Shown here: piece by piece, positions 48,661-57,861 of the stretch
Layout: each line of letters opens with the position of its first letter
How positions within the stretch are numbered: position 1 is the first letter of the stretch
Source of the DNA: Syntrophus sp. (in: bacteria)
Lineage (GTDB): Bacteria; Desulfobacterota; Syntrophorhabdia; Syntrophorhabdales; Syntrophorhabdaceae
Reading direction: 5' to 3'
NCBI GenBank assembly: GCA_013824645.1
Contig: PNOF01000002.1
Location: 1 to 64,000, forward strand
DNA length: 64,000 bases
Program-made: the position numbers and the translations under genes
Notes under the pieces: generated by a model
The model's database searches: none
Seen by the model: only the letters and a program-made list of their open reading frames with translations
What the model was told of the DNA's origin: nothing

Positions 48661-49599
48661 TCATTGAGTTTCCCATATTTCCATAGAGTGGTCCTGTTTG
48701 TCTGTTCCGTATAAGGCAAGTGCCCGCAGCAGGCTGATCTTATGGTTCGGTGAAACATTAGGCGGGTAGAATGAGCCATTTATTTTCAAGCCTACAGGTA
48801 TATGTTTCTTGGAGAGCTGGACAACGGTATATGCGATAGAGGAGATCTTCTCTTCGATATTTTGAATGGGGACTTTCTCGAAGTCTATGATGATTGGCCG
48901 ATATGTAAGAGAAGAGAGTTCCTTTGTCTTCACCTTTCCCGTTTTTGCTGTTGCCTTCCAGTGTATATATTTTAAGGGATCGCCGCGGACATATTCCCTG
49001 ATTGAAACGACATCCGATTCATACCCTATTTTATCCGATAGTCTTTCGCTTTTCCCTCTTGTTTTCTGCTGATAGAGAGAGGACAATTCACATGGTTTAA
49101 GGACCGGGAATATAATGAAATGGAAGGCATGATGAAGCTTTTTGTAACGTGTAAAGAAATTAAATGGGAAAACGGAATGGATAAGGGGATCGCTTACACT
49201 ATAAAGCCCCCGTTTTTCGAAGGAGACAGTGGTATAGGACGATAATTCACTGCCATTGTCAACGAAAGGAAAAAAAATTCCGAATCTGTCTGTTTTTAAT
49301 CGGATAAGAAAAGCTGGCAGCAACTTCCTTACATTTTTCAGGGTGATCTTTAAAGGAAATGGGGCCCCGGCATAAATTTCTTGAGGAATGTCAATGGTGA
49401 AGTCGAGTTTTGAAAGGTTGGTTTTTCCAAAAAAACCGGAGATACTCATGAAGCTCAAGAGTACTGCTACGATAATGTAAATCAGGTTATTATTTGTGTT
49501 TGTTGCGGCTATCCCCAGGAAGATGGTGAGGATAATGTAAAGAAAGCCTGCCTTGGAGATCTTGATTACAGGGGTGTTGGTATTGCGTCTATGATAGAT
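48661..49599 (-). CDS. DUF58-domain protein; start codon uncertain (first canonical start is TTG at 49458)
   Basis: KLDFTIDIPQEIYAGAPFPLKITLKNV...REYVRGDPLKYIHWKATAKTGKVKTKEL; in-frame TM helices VIKISKAGFLYIILTIFLGIAANTNNNLIYIIVAVLLS encoded upstream of the TTG. Confidence 0.75.
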   Translation of the reverse strand: MYHRRNTNTPVIKISKAGFLYIILTIFLGIAATNTNNNLIYIIVAVLLSFMSISGFFGKTNLSKLDFTIDIPQEIYAGAPFPLKITLKNVRKLLPAFLIRLKTDRFGIFFPFVDNGSELSSYTTVSFEKRGLYSVSDPLIHSVFPFNFFTRYKKLHHAFHFIIFPVLKPCELSSLYQQKTRGKSERLSDKIGYESDVVSIREYVRGDPLKYIHWKATAKTGKVKTKELSSLTYRPIIIDFEKVPIQNIEEKISSIAYTVVQLSKKHIPVGLKINGSFYPPNVSPNHKISLLRALALYGTDKQDHSMEIWETQ

Positions 49600-50498
49600 T
49601 TTACTATCTCCCTTTTATTAAGGTTCTCATACTCTTCTTTGAATATAACCCTGTGGGGTATGGTATATTCGGCCAGTTCTTTAATATCTTCGGGGATCAC
49701 AAAATCTCTTCCGTGAAAATATGCATTTGTTTTTGCCGTATTTGTTATGGTTAGGGCGCCCCGCGTTGACAGACCTGCGACAAGATAATCGCTTTCCCTT
49801 GTAGCATGGAGGATTGAGAGGATATACTCAAGTATCTTCTCTGAGACGTAGACATGTTTTATTATGTCTTCTTGTATGAGGGTCGCTTCGTCCTGATTTA
49901 CAATAGGCTCGATGAGATATATATCTTCCCGTTTGCTGCCCATCCTCAATATATCTCTTTCCGCGTCCCTTGAAGGATAACCGATACCGATTTTCATCAT
50001 GAACCGGTCGAGTTGAGATTCGGGGAGCGGAAATGTTCCAAACTGCTCTGTCGGGTTCTGAGTGGCAATGACGCAAAATAGTTTCGGGAGTTTATATGTT
50101 TTCCCTTCAATAGTGACCTGTTTTTCTTCCATGGCTTCCAGGAGTGCGCTCTGTGTTTTCGGAGTTGCCCGGTTGATTTCATCGCAGAGGACAATATTAT
50201 TGAAGATGGGACCCGGATGAAATTCGAACTCGCCGCTCGTTTTGTTGTATATCGATAAGCCGGTAATATCTGTCGGCAGAAGATCACTGGTACATTGGAT
50301 CCTCCCGAAGTTAAGCCCCAGAGACTTGGCGATGCCGATGGCGAGGGTAGTTTTTCCAAGCCCCGGAAGGTCTTCTATGAGCAAGTGCCCCTTTGAAAAA
50401 AACGATATCAGCGAGAGGCTGAGCGGTTTTTCTTTTCCCTGAAGATAGCTGGAGAGGGATCTTGTGATGTAATCAATCTTGTGAGAATAGCTTCCCAT
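49566..50498 (-). CDS. MoxR-family AAA+ ATPase
   Basis: GHLLIEDLPGLGKTTLAIGIAKSL; LCDEINRATPKTQSALLEAMEEKQVTIEG; ATQNPTEQFGTFPLPESQLDRFMMKI. Confidence 0.96.
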   Translation of the reverse strand: MGSYSHKIDYITRSLSSYLQGKEKPLSLSLISFFSKGHLLIEDLPGLGKTTLAIGIAKSLGLNFGRIQCTSDLLPTDITGLSIYNKTSGEFEFHPGPIFNNIVLCDEINRATPKTQSALLEAMEEKQVTIEGKTYKLPKLFCVIATQNPTEQFGTFPLPESQLDRFMMKIGIGYPSRDAERDILRMGSKREDIYLIEPIVNQDEATLIQEDIIKHVYVSEKILEYILSILHATRESDYLVAGLSTRGALTITNTAKTNAYFHGRDFVIPEDIKELAEYTIPHRVIFKEEYENLNKREIVKSIIDAIPTPL

Positions 50499-50607
50499 CT
50501 CTTGTCTTGTACGTTTCCTCTTTAAAATTGTAGCATATTATTGTCATAAAGAGTTTGATTTACAGCACAGTTTGACAAAAATGTCATTTTCATATTCAAT
50601 TATGGTC

Positions 50608-51513
50608 ATGCCGCTTCCGAAATTCCCCGATTTTAAGCCCTTTGAACTTGAAGACCGACGTTTCATTTATGATCTATTGCGGAATTATAAGTCCGAAATG
50701 TCTGAAATAACCTTTACCAATCTTTTTATCTGGCGCGCGCATTATGGCTTTCGATGGTCGGTCTATAAAGACTGGCTTCTTCTTATTTGCACGGAGGCTG
50801 AAGGGGGTTTGTATGCCTTTCAGCCGATTGGGCCGCCTTCGCGGAAAGAAGCTGCCATAAGTCTGCTGGAGTGGCTCCGTGACGAAAATAAGATAGAAGA
50901 CCCCCGCATAGAAAGGGCTGACAAAAGACTCCTTTCCGAATTGGGGGGCACGCAAAACCTTGCCATTGAACCGCTGCGGGATCATTTTGATTATGTCTAT
51001 CGCAGAGAGGACCTTGTGCGGCTTGTCGGCAGTAAATATCGCTCAAAGAGAAATCACATAAACCAGTTCCTTCGTTTTTACACTTATGTCTATGAACCCT
51101 TGGAGGACAGGCATATCAATGATTGTCTAGTTCTGCAGGAGAAGTGGTGCAAGATGAACCGTTGTAAAGAAGATTTGGATCTTTTCGGCGAGCACGAAGC
51201 AATCCGCGAAGTACTCACGCATCATAATACACTGCAGGTATGTGGTGCGGTTATCCTTATTGAGGGAAGGGTAGGGGCCTTTACGCTGGGAGAGAAACTC
51301 AATGATGATACTGCTGTTATCCATATAGAGAAGGCAGACCCGGAAATCCCCGGCCTCTATCCGCTCATCAATCAGCAATTCTGCGAAAACATTTGGCAGG
51401 ATGTAACGTATATCAACAGAGAACAGGACTTGGGACTCCCTGGTCTCCACAAAGCAAAACTTTCCTACTATCCTGATCACTTTGTCGAGAAATTCCGGAT
51501 TAAAATGCCGTAA
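50608..51513 (+). CDS. DUF2156 (phosphatidylglycerol lysyltransferase C-terminal-like) protein
   Basis: SEITFTNLFIWRAHYGFRWSVYKDWLLLI; SKRNHINQFLRFYTYVYEPL; YINREQDLGLPGLHKAKLSYYPDHFVEKFRI. Confidence 0.85.
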   Translation: MPLPKFPDFKPFELEDRRFIYDLLRNYKSEMSEITFTNLFIWRAHYGFRWSVYKDWLLLICTEAEGGLYAFQPIGPPSRKEAAISLLEWLRDENKIEDPRIERADKRLLSELGGTQNLAIEPLRDHFDYVYRREDLVRLVGSKYRSKRNHINQFLRFYTYVYEPLEDRHINDCLVLQEKWCKMNRCKEDLDLFGEHEAIREVLTHHNTLQVCGAVILIEGRVGAFTLGEKLNDDTAVIHIEKADPEIPGLYPLINQQFCENIWQDVTYINREQDLGLPGLHKAKLSYYPDHFVEKFRIKMP

Positions 51514-51570
51514 ATCGTGAATAGTTGTTAGTGGATAGGAAAACCATTCACGATTTACCATTCACGATTT
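51511..51570. repeat. Inverted/direct repeat between convergent genes (taaatcgtgaat / attcacgattta / attcacgattt)
   Basis: 12-bp perfect inverted repeat 51511-51522 / 51546-51557 and a direct copy 51560-51570. Confidence 0.7.
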
Positions 51571-53189
51571 CACCCCCGCCATGGCGGACGGCTGACAGGA
51601 TGAACGAATTCTATGAGGAAGGGCTCCTCCCATGTGATGTCATTGCGGAATATCTGTTCGAGCCCTTTCAGGGTTTTTGTTCTTTTTGCTTTGATATCGA
51701 ATGCGCGTGCGATCTTTATAAAATCGGGATTTGTAAGATCCATTGAATGTTGAATACCATAGCGGTCAGCCATAGCGTCTTCAAGTATGGCAAAACTGCT
51801 GTTGTTATGTAAGAAGATGACAATGGGGATATTATATTGTTTTATCGTGGCCATTTCTCCAATGGACGGAAGCAACCCTCCATCACCGCATAAAGCGATA
51901 CAAGGTCTTTCGGGCTTGCCGAGTTTTGCGCCGATGCTTGCCGGAAAAGAGTAAAAAATAGGTGAAATACCGCGGGGCATAAGAAAGCCCTTTTGATAAT
52001 AAACAGGGAAATAATACTCCGACCAGTAAGAGGGGGTATTCAAGTCGCAGACGACCATGGTGTTCTCAGGCATTACCTTCCGTAAGACGTTTATAATGGC
52101 ATATCCGTAAGACTTATTGCGGAGGGCAGATTCTTCTTTTACCTGCAAAGCCTTGAGGGTTTTAAGGTCCCACTCAAATCTTCTTTGTTTCAAAAGTGAC
52201 TGAATGCCGGCAAGCGCTTTATCGATATTCCCTGCGAACTTCAATCGCGCAGGATAATTCCTGTCAATCCATTGATTGTCAATGTCAATGTGGACCAGCT
52301 CATTAATTTTAACGCCCCTTCTTTTCGAGTCGATGTCACGGAGCCTTGTCCCGATGGCAATGACAACATCCGATGCTGTCAGGATATTCTGGACAACCCC
52401 TTTCTTTATGATATTGCCGAAGGCATATGGGCTATCTTCACGGATGACACCTTTTCCCCCAGTTGTGGTTAAGAAGGGGATTGATGAAGTACGGCATATA
52501 TTGTCAAGAATACGGCCTGCTTCGTTTCCCATTAAGGCTTTTCCGCCTATGATGACGGGTTTCTTTCTATTGCTCAGGAGTGCGGAAAGCTTGTCGAAAA
52601 AGGAATCAAGGCCATCTTTTTCAGTGCCTGCCGCGATGGTGCGACTATATTCCGGTTCTATTTTACTTGATGACAGCCCGGATGGGATATCTTTTTCGAA
52701 AAAGGTATGCGGAATCGATATGAGGACTGGTCCTTTACGGCCGGAGGAGGTTTCCTGATAGGCATCATTGAGGAGAGTGGTAAGATTTCTTATATCAGCT
52801 GCAAAGAATGTTTTCTTTGTAATGTGTCTGAAGATTGTCTCCGGTTCAGTTATCCCGTGCAGGATACCTTTGCCTATATCCTTTCTTTCTGTATCGATGT
52901 GTATGATAAGAAGAGGCACATCATCATTAAATGCCTCCATACAGCCCGATACGATATTACCAAGCCCCGGTCCGGGAGTGACTATGATGACCCCCGGATT
53001 TCCCGATGTCCTTGCATATCCGTCAGCCATAAAGATTACGTTAGATTCGTGTCGGCCTGTGATTATACTGATATTTTTATGATGGGTCAGGGCTGCGTTT
53101 AACGGAAGTGTATGTAAACCGGGTATTTGGAAGATATATTGAATATCATTTCTTATGAAAAACTCTATGATGGCCTGTTTTACCAGCAT
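51570..53189 (-). CDS. Thiamine-pyrophosphate-dependent enzyme (acetolactate synthase-like)
   Basis: FQIPGLHTLPLNAAL; GRHESNVIFMADGYARTSGNPGVIIVTPGPGLGN; ALCGDGGLLPSIGEMATIKQYNIPIVIFLHNNSSF. Confidence 0.92.
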   Translation of the reverse strand: MLVKQAIIEFFIRNDIQYIFQIPGLHTLPLNAALTHHKNISIITGRHESNVIFMADGYARTSGNPGVIIVTPGPGLGNIVSGCMEAFNDDVPLLIIHIDTERKDIGKGILHGITEPETIFRHITKKTFFAADIRNLTTLLNDAYQETSSGRKGPVLISIPHTFFEKDIPSGLSSSKIEPEYSRTIAAGTEKDGLDSFFDKLSALLSNRKKPVIIGGKALMGNEAGRILDNICRTSSIPFLTTTGGKGVIREDSPYAFGNIIKKGVVQNILTASDVVIAIGTRLRDIDSKRRGVKINELVHIDIDNQWIDRNYPARLKFAGNIDKALAGIQSLLKQRRFEWDLKTLKALQVKEESALRNKSYGYAIINVLRKVMPENTMVVCDLNTPSYWSEYYFPVYYQKGFLMPRGISPIFYSFPASIGAKLGKPERPCIALCGDGGLLPSIGEMATIKQYNIPIVIFLHNNSSFAILEDAMADRYGIQHSMDLTNPDFIKIARAFDIKAKRTKTLKGLEQIFRNDITWEEPFLIEFVHPVSRPPWRG

Positions 53190-53248
53190 CTTACACCAGA
53201 TTTAGTTAGTTTAGCATAGTGAACATATAAGTTAAATAAAAAATTACT

Positions 53249-53289
53249 TGACAAAGAAAAACAGATAATTTAGTTTAGTAAGATAAACT
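53249..53289 (+). promoter_or_regulatory. Candidate promoter with overlapping palindromic operator AGTTTA-gtaaga-TAAACT
   Basis: TTGACA 53249-53254, TAGTTT 53272-53277 region, perfect 6-bp inverted repeat 53272-53277 / 53284-53289. Confidence 0.45.
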
Positions 53290-53312
53290 TCTTGTGAGTG
53301 TATACTGTTATT

Positions 53313-53864
53313 ATGAAGATTGATAAAACAAGCATAGGTGAACGCATAAAAATGCTCAGGCAGGCAAAGAATCTTACCCAGGAAGAACTGGCTACGAGGG
53401 CCGGGTTGACCAAGGGATTTATATCTCAGATAGAGAGGAGTTATACCTCCCTGTCAGTGGAGAGCCTTATCGGTATCCTGGATGCCCTGGATGAAAAGCC
53501 GTCCACCTTTTTTGACGGCGCCTTCGATGAACAGATCGTATTCAAGCTGAAGGACAGGGTAGAATTAGAAATAGATGATGTGAAGGCATTTCAGATACTC
53601 GTTCCGGCCGCTCAAAACAGGCTTATGGACCCTGCGCTCCTTGAAATGGATGCAGGAGAAAAGACACCGGAAGAGGCGCCCCACGAAGGCGAAGAATTTG
53701 GTCTTGTTCTGTCGGGAAGTATTGAGCTTATGCTCGGCGGAAAGGTCTACAAGCTGAAGAAAGGTGAATGTTTTTATTTTAAGTCGACACGGAAGCATTT
53801 TATAGCAAACAGGCGAAAGAACAAGGCCTTTGTTCTATGGGCATCTTCGCCTCCTACTTTTTAG
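53313..53864 (+). CDS. XRE-family regulator with C-terminal cupin domain (PuuR-like)
   Basis: GERIKMLRQAKNLTQEELATRAGLTKGFISQIERSYTSLSVESLIGILDALD; HEGEEFGLVLSGSIELMLGGKVYKLKKGECFYFKSTRKH. Confidence 0.94.
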   Translation: MKIDKTSIGERIKMLRQAKNLTQEELATRAGLTKGFISQIERSYTSLSVESLIGILDALDEKPSTFFDGAFDEQIVFKLKDRVELEIDDVKAFQILVPAAQNRLMDPALLEMDAGEKTPEEAPHEGEEFGLVLSGSIELMLGGKVYKLKKGECFYFKSTRKHFIANRRKNKAFVLWASSPPTF

Positions 53865-53928
53865 CGCCTTCAGGGGCAAAAAATACTCAAGGAGTACCAT
53901 GGGATGAAAGCGTTAGAAAGGTGGTCAA

Positions 53929-54402
53929 ATGATTATTAAAACACCGACGAAGTTTTTTCTTGTAAAAGGATCGTCGGAAGGATTCTCATTGCTTAATGCT
54001 TTTGATGGGGCGCTTCTGGCTTCAGGCGTGGGAGATACCAACCTGGTAAGAATGAGCAGCATACTTCCTCCTGGTTGTGAAGAACTTAACCCGCCTCCGG
54101 TCCCGATGCCGCAGGGGGCACTCGTGCCCGTTGCCTACGCGTCTCTTTACAGCGATGTCCCCGGAGAGGTCATATCTTCCGCTGTGGCCATAGGCATACC
54201 AAAGGATGCAACCAGGGCCGGCTTGATCATGGAGTATTCGGCAAGAGCAGAAGAAGATGTCGTTGTTGAGCAGGTCAGGAAGATGGTGGAAAAGGGTATG
54301 GAGATGAGAAAACGCGAAATCAAAGAAATTATGGCAATTTCGGCCACATATAAAGTCGTCACTATCGGCGCCGCATTTGCCGGCGTCGTACTCTGGGATT
54401 AG
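53929..54402 (+). CDS. Pyruvoyl-dependent arginine decarboxylase (paralogue 1)
   Basis: [18 protein letters not shown] cleavage-site motif; [14 protein letters not shown]. Confidence 0.9.
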   Translation: MIIKTPTKFFLVKGSSEGFSLLNAFDGALLASGVGDTNLVRMSSILPPGCEELNPPPVPMPQGALVPVAYASLYSDVPGEVISSAVAIGIPKDATRAGLIMEYSARAEEDVVVEQVRKMVEKGMEMRKREIKEIMAISATYKVVTIGAAFAGVVLWD

Positions 54403-54422
54403 GTGGAGAGGAGGATATAAAA

Positions 54423-54968
54423 ATGACCCCAAAAAAGGTATTTTTTACGAAAGGGGTGGGCGTTCATAAAGATAAACTGTCATCCTTTGAGGTCGCCTTA
54501 AGAAATGCGGGCATAGAGAAGTGTAATCTTGTCTATGTATCAAGCATATTACCGCCAAAGTGCAAGATGCTTTCAAAACCTGATGGTCTGAAACTTCTCA
54601 ACGCCGGTCAGATTACCTATTGCGTGATGTCCCGCAATGAGACAAATGAACCGAACCGTCTTATCTCTGCGTCAGTTGGTTTTGCCATGCCGGCCGATTT
54701 TACCAACTATGGTTATATATCCGAACACCATGCTTTTGGTGAAAAAGCCGTTGTCTCCGGTGAATATGCAGAGGACCTCGCGGCTACAATGCTCGCAACG
54801 ACACTCGGCATTCCTTTTGACCCGAACCAGGCATGGGATGAGCGCAAGCAATTTTACCGGGCGAGCGGTCATATATTCAAAACAAAAAATATCTGCCAGT
54901 CCGCTGAGGGAAATAAGGACGGTCTCTGGACCACGGTATTGGCGTCAGCAGTGTTTATTATAGATTGA
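54423..54968 (+). CDS. Pyruvoyl-dependent arginine decarboxylase (paralogue 2)
   Basis: [18 protein letters not shown] cleavage-site motif; [22 protein letters not shown]. Confidence 0.92.
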   Translation: MTPKKVFFTKGVGVHKDKLSSFEVALRNAGIEKCNLVYVSSILPPKCKMLSKPDGLKLLNAGQITYCVMSRNETNEPNRLISASVGFAMPADFTNYGYISEHHAFGEKAVVSGEYAEDLAATMLATTLGIPFDPNQAWDERKQFYRASGHIFKTKNICQSAEGNKDGLWTTVLASAVFIID

Positions 54969-54969
54969 A

Positions 54970-55854
54970 ATGTCAAAGTCGTCTCCTCCCGGTTTCTGCG
55001 GGTTGCCCAACAATAAAACTGATTATACTCAGGCCCTGACAGTCATACTGCCGGTTCCTTTTGACAAAACAAGCACATGGCTTAAAGGCGCAGATAAAGG
55101 CCCGGCAGCGATAATAGAGGCGTCCAGTTATCTCGAATTCTACGATATCGAAACCGATAGCGAGGTTTTTAAGAAGGGAATTTTTACTGCCAAACCCATA
55201 GATGCTGTATCCTCTCCTGCTTTGATAAAAAAAACCGATTCGGCAGTCTCGAAATATCTTCAAGACAATAAGCTTGTAGTAACCCTTGGGGGCGAACACT
55301 CTGTTTCAATTGGTGTTATTAAGTCCTATACGGAGCACTATGAGGATCTCAGTATATTGCATCTTGATGCCCATGCAGACTCTCGCGACTCCTATGAGGG
55401 GAGCCGTTATAATCATGCCTGCGTCATCGCACGTGCCCGGGAATGTACCGGGAACATTGTTTCCGTGGGAATACGCAGTATGGATGCCTCAGAGCGCTCC
55501 GTCGTTGACAGCAAAAGGATGTTTTTCGCGCATATGATACACGATTCTGATAAATGGATAAATAGGGCAGTCAACTTGCTTACCGATAATGTCTATATCA
55601 CCATTGATCTTGATGTCTTCGATCCCGGTATTATGCCGTCAACAGGGACTCCCGAGCCGGGTGGTTTAGGCTGGTATCAGGTTATGAAACTCCTCTCCTC
55701 TGTCTCGCAATCAAAACGAATCGTCGGGTTTGATGTTGTTGAGCTCTGTCCATCAAATGCTAAAGCCCCCGATTTTCTTGCCGCCAAATTAATCTACATG
55801 CTCTTAAGCTATATCGAGGTGAATAAACCACGATATACAAGGGCACCAACTTAG
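54970..55854 (+). CDS. speB: Agmatinase / ureohydrolase
   Basis: VTLGGEHSVSIGVIKSY; LHLDAHADSRDSYEGSRYNHACVIARA; ITIDLDVFDPGIMPSTGTPEPGGLGW. Confidence 0.95.
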   Translation: MSKSSPPGFCGLPNNKTDYTQALTVILPVPFDKTSTWLKGADKGPAAIIEASSYLEFYDIETDSEVFKKGIFTAKPIDAVSSPALIKKTDSAVSKYLQDNKLVVTLGGEHSVSIGVIKSYTEHYEDLSILHLDAHADSRDSYEGSRYNHACVIARARECTGNIVSVGIRSMDASERSVVDSKRMFFAHMIHDSDKWINRAVNLLTDNVYITIDLDVFDPGIMPSTGTPEPGGLGWYQVMKLLSSVSQSKRIVGFDVVELCPSNAKAPDFLAAKLIYMLLSYIEVNKPRYTRAPT

Positions 55855-56041
55855 AAAAACTGATGATGATGTGAATGAGAGTATGTCAATGAAGGCAAAT
55901 GGGTGAAAGGGTAAACGACGTTCTCATCGACCGGTTTTTTTGATTTTATCACGAGAATGAGTGCTGTACAACAAAATATTTTACGATGAAAAGCGCGAGG
56001 CCTGGGATAAACATCGAGTATGGGCTTAAACGCAAACAATG

Positions 56042-56093
56042 TTAAGAACATTAAACATATTTCTTAAACCATATACGGACATTCTGGTATAAT
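56042..56093 (+). promoter_or_regulatory. Extended -10 promoter (TGG-TATAAT) with upstream inverted repeat TTAAGAA-N12-TTCTTAA
   Basis: TTAAGAA 56042-56048 / TTCTTAA 56061-56067; TATAAT 56088-56093 preceded by TGG. Confidence 0.5.
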
Positions 56094-56123
56094 GTTAAGA
56101 TAATGCTTAGGAGGTGAATTACA

Positions 56124-56516
56124 ATGAAGAGATTAATTTTAATTTGGGGCTGTCTTGCTGTTTTGATTTGCCTTACTTCCGGACCGGCTTTTGCAAATAA
56201 ATCAGCAGTGTCTATCGAGATGCCCGGCAGCGTTGAGAAGGATTCCGAAGTGGTTATCAGACTGAAGGTTATTCATAGCGGCAACTCATATTTTCACTAT
56301 ACAAAATGGCTTAAGGTTCAGGTCGATGGGAAGCCTGTTGCACAGTGGGAGTACGTGAACAGCAACCGACCCGAGGAAGCCACATTCACGAAGGAGGTCA
56401 AGATTAAAGTATCTGGAAACACAGAAATCATCGCTGAAGCAAGCTGTAATATCCATGGAAGTTCAGGGCCGGCAAAGGCTACGATCCTGGTGCCCGGTGC
56501 GGGGGCTAATCCATGA
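56124..56516 (+). CDS. Secreted desulfoferrodoxin/superoxide-reductase-like domain protein
   Basis: Signal peptide; HSGNSYFHYTKWLKVQVDGKPV...ASCNIHGSSG resembles the SOR iron-site region. Confidence 0.65.
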   Translation: MKRLILIWGCLAVLICLTSGPAFANKSAVSIEMPGSVEKDSEVVIRLKVIHSGNSYFHYTKWLKVQVDGKPVAQWEYVNSNRPEEATFTKEVKIKVSGNTEIIAEASCNIHGSSGPAKATILVPGAGANP

Positions 56517-56692
56517 TGGCTGCCGGTGTATCGATTATTTTGACGCTTGGTGTTCTCAATCTCTTACTGATTTTGTTTCAGATTGGCACAGGATTACGAT
56601 GGATTAAAGCTCCCTTTGTATGGCACAAAAGGAGCGCAATGGTGCTTGCGGCGAGTGCAGTAGTACACGCGGTCCTTGCTTTCTTAACATAG
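56513..56692 (+). CDS. 59-aa membrane protein, two predicted TM helices (not in ORF track)
   Basis: MMAAGVSIILTLGVLNLLLILFQIGTGLRWIKAPFVWHKRSAMVLAASAVVHAVLAFLT*; ATGA overlap with preceding gene. Confidence 0.7.
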   Translation: MMAAGVSIILTLGVLNLLLILFQIGTGLRWIKAPFVWHKRSAMVLAASAVVHAVLAFLT

Positions 56693-56817
56693 TAGTGAAT
56701 AGAATTTTGAGGACATTTTTCCCCATTGTGTTTAATTATCAATCGAAACAGAGCTTGATATGAATACACGAGGCCCTGTGTGTGCAATAACAGGCAAAGC
56801 CTCGTTACTCAGGACTA

Positions 56818-57566
56818 TTATCCCCTGAAATCCTTTGGTATCGGAGCAAAGCCTTCACTATCAGGCCAGAGTCTGTTCTTGTGTTTGCAGCCGATGATCC
56901 CCCGTTTGCAGAGTTCTGCCCGCCATTCATATTTTATAACTATCTTTTCAGCAATAGCATCTTCGGGTGCGAAGTGTATTGTTCGTGCCGGTGAATAGGT
57001 CGTTTCGCCGAATCCGGTACCAGCCTGCTTGTTCTTCTGCTCATGCTCGTTTTTTCCTTTAATCCTGTCAGAGGAATTAACCTCCAGAGCAGCTTGCGGC
57101 GATGCACCAGGCGGGGTTTCTTTCATCTGGAGAGAATTTTCCAGCAAGGGGAGTTTTTCTCTGTATACGGCAAGTGCTATGGTTCCCATTGCGGATGCGT
57201 CGGAGAAAACCTTCTCTGCATAGGAGTCGGACTGTTCTGTGAAGTAGAACCCATTCTCTCATTGTGCTTTAGGCTGGATTTGTTGCCGCTAATGATGTTT
57301 CTGCCGTCCACAGCAATGATAACACCGATACGCCTGTCTGATTTGTTTTTCACTTCAATGGAGTATTTCTCACCTTTCACTGCTTCCATATAGAAGTACA
57401 TGCCTTCTCGGGCCGTATTCGGGTACGTCCTGTATTTTGCGAACTCACTCCCCTTATCTGAAATGACCCGCACATCCGTTACACCCATCTTCGCTGCATG
57501 GGCACATGCTGCTACCGGAAATACTAATGCCAGAAACAAGACCGCTAAAAAAGATTTTTTTACCAT
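56818..57566 (-). pseudogene. Frameshifted secreted protein of unknown function (two ORFs 57177-57566 and 56818-57189)
   Basis: Frame 1 ends ...NKSSLKHNERMGSTSQ; continuation in another frame YFTEQSDSYAEKVFSDASAMGTIALAVYREK; shift near 57240-57262. Confidence 0.7.
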
Positions 57567-57806
57567 AATTTTTCCTCCTTATTTTAGTTTCTGCATTATT
57601 TGACAATGAAAGTTGTAAAATAGTTCCCGATATTGAGAACTATGGGTTAAAATCTGGTCCCTCATTTGTGGTGCTGTCAGACTGGGATACATTGTTTTTA
57701 ACGTGATAACAAAAACGATAAAGTGAAACCTGAAAGGAAGGGGCTGAGTCATTATTTGCCCGGAGTCAATGAAACAAATCAAGAAAGGCAGATTGGTTGG
57801 TAGAAC

Positions 57807-57835
57807 TTGACTTAGTGCCTGCAAACATATATAAT
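57807..57835 (+). promoter_or_regulatory. Sigma70-type promoter for aspS (TTGACT-17-TATAAT)
   Basis: TTGACT 57807-57812; TATAAT 57830-57835. Confidence 0.65.
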
Positions 57836-57861
57836 AAAAGACTTTTTAAAGGAGTCAGCCG

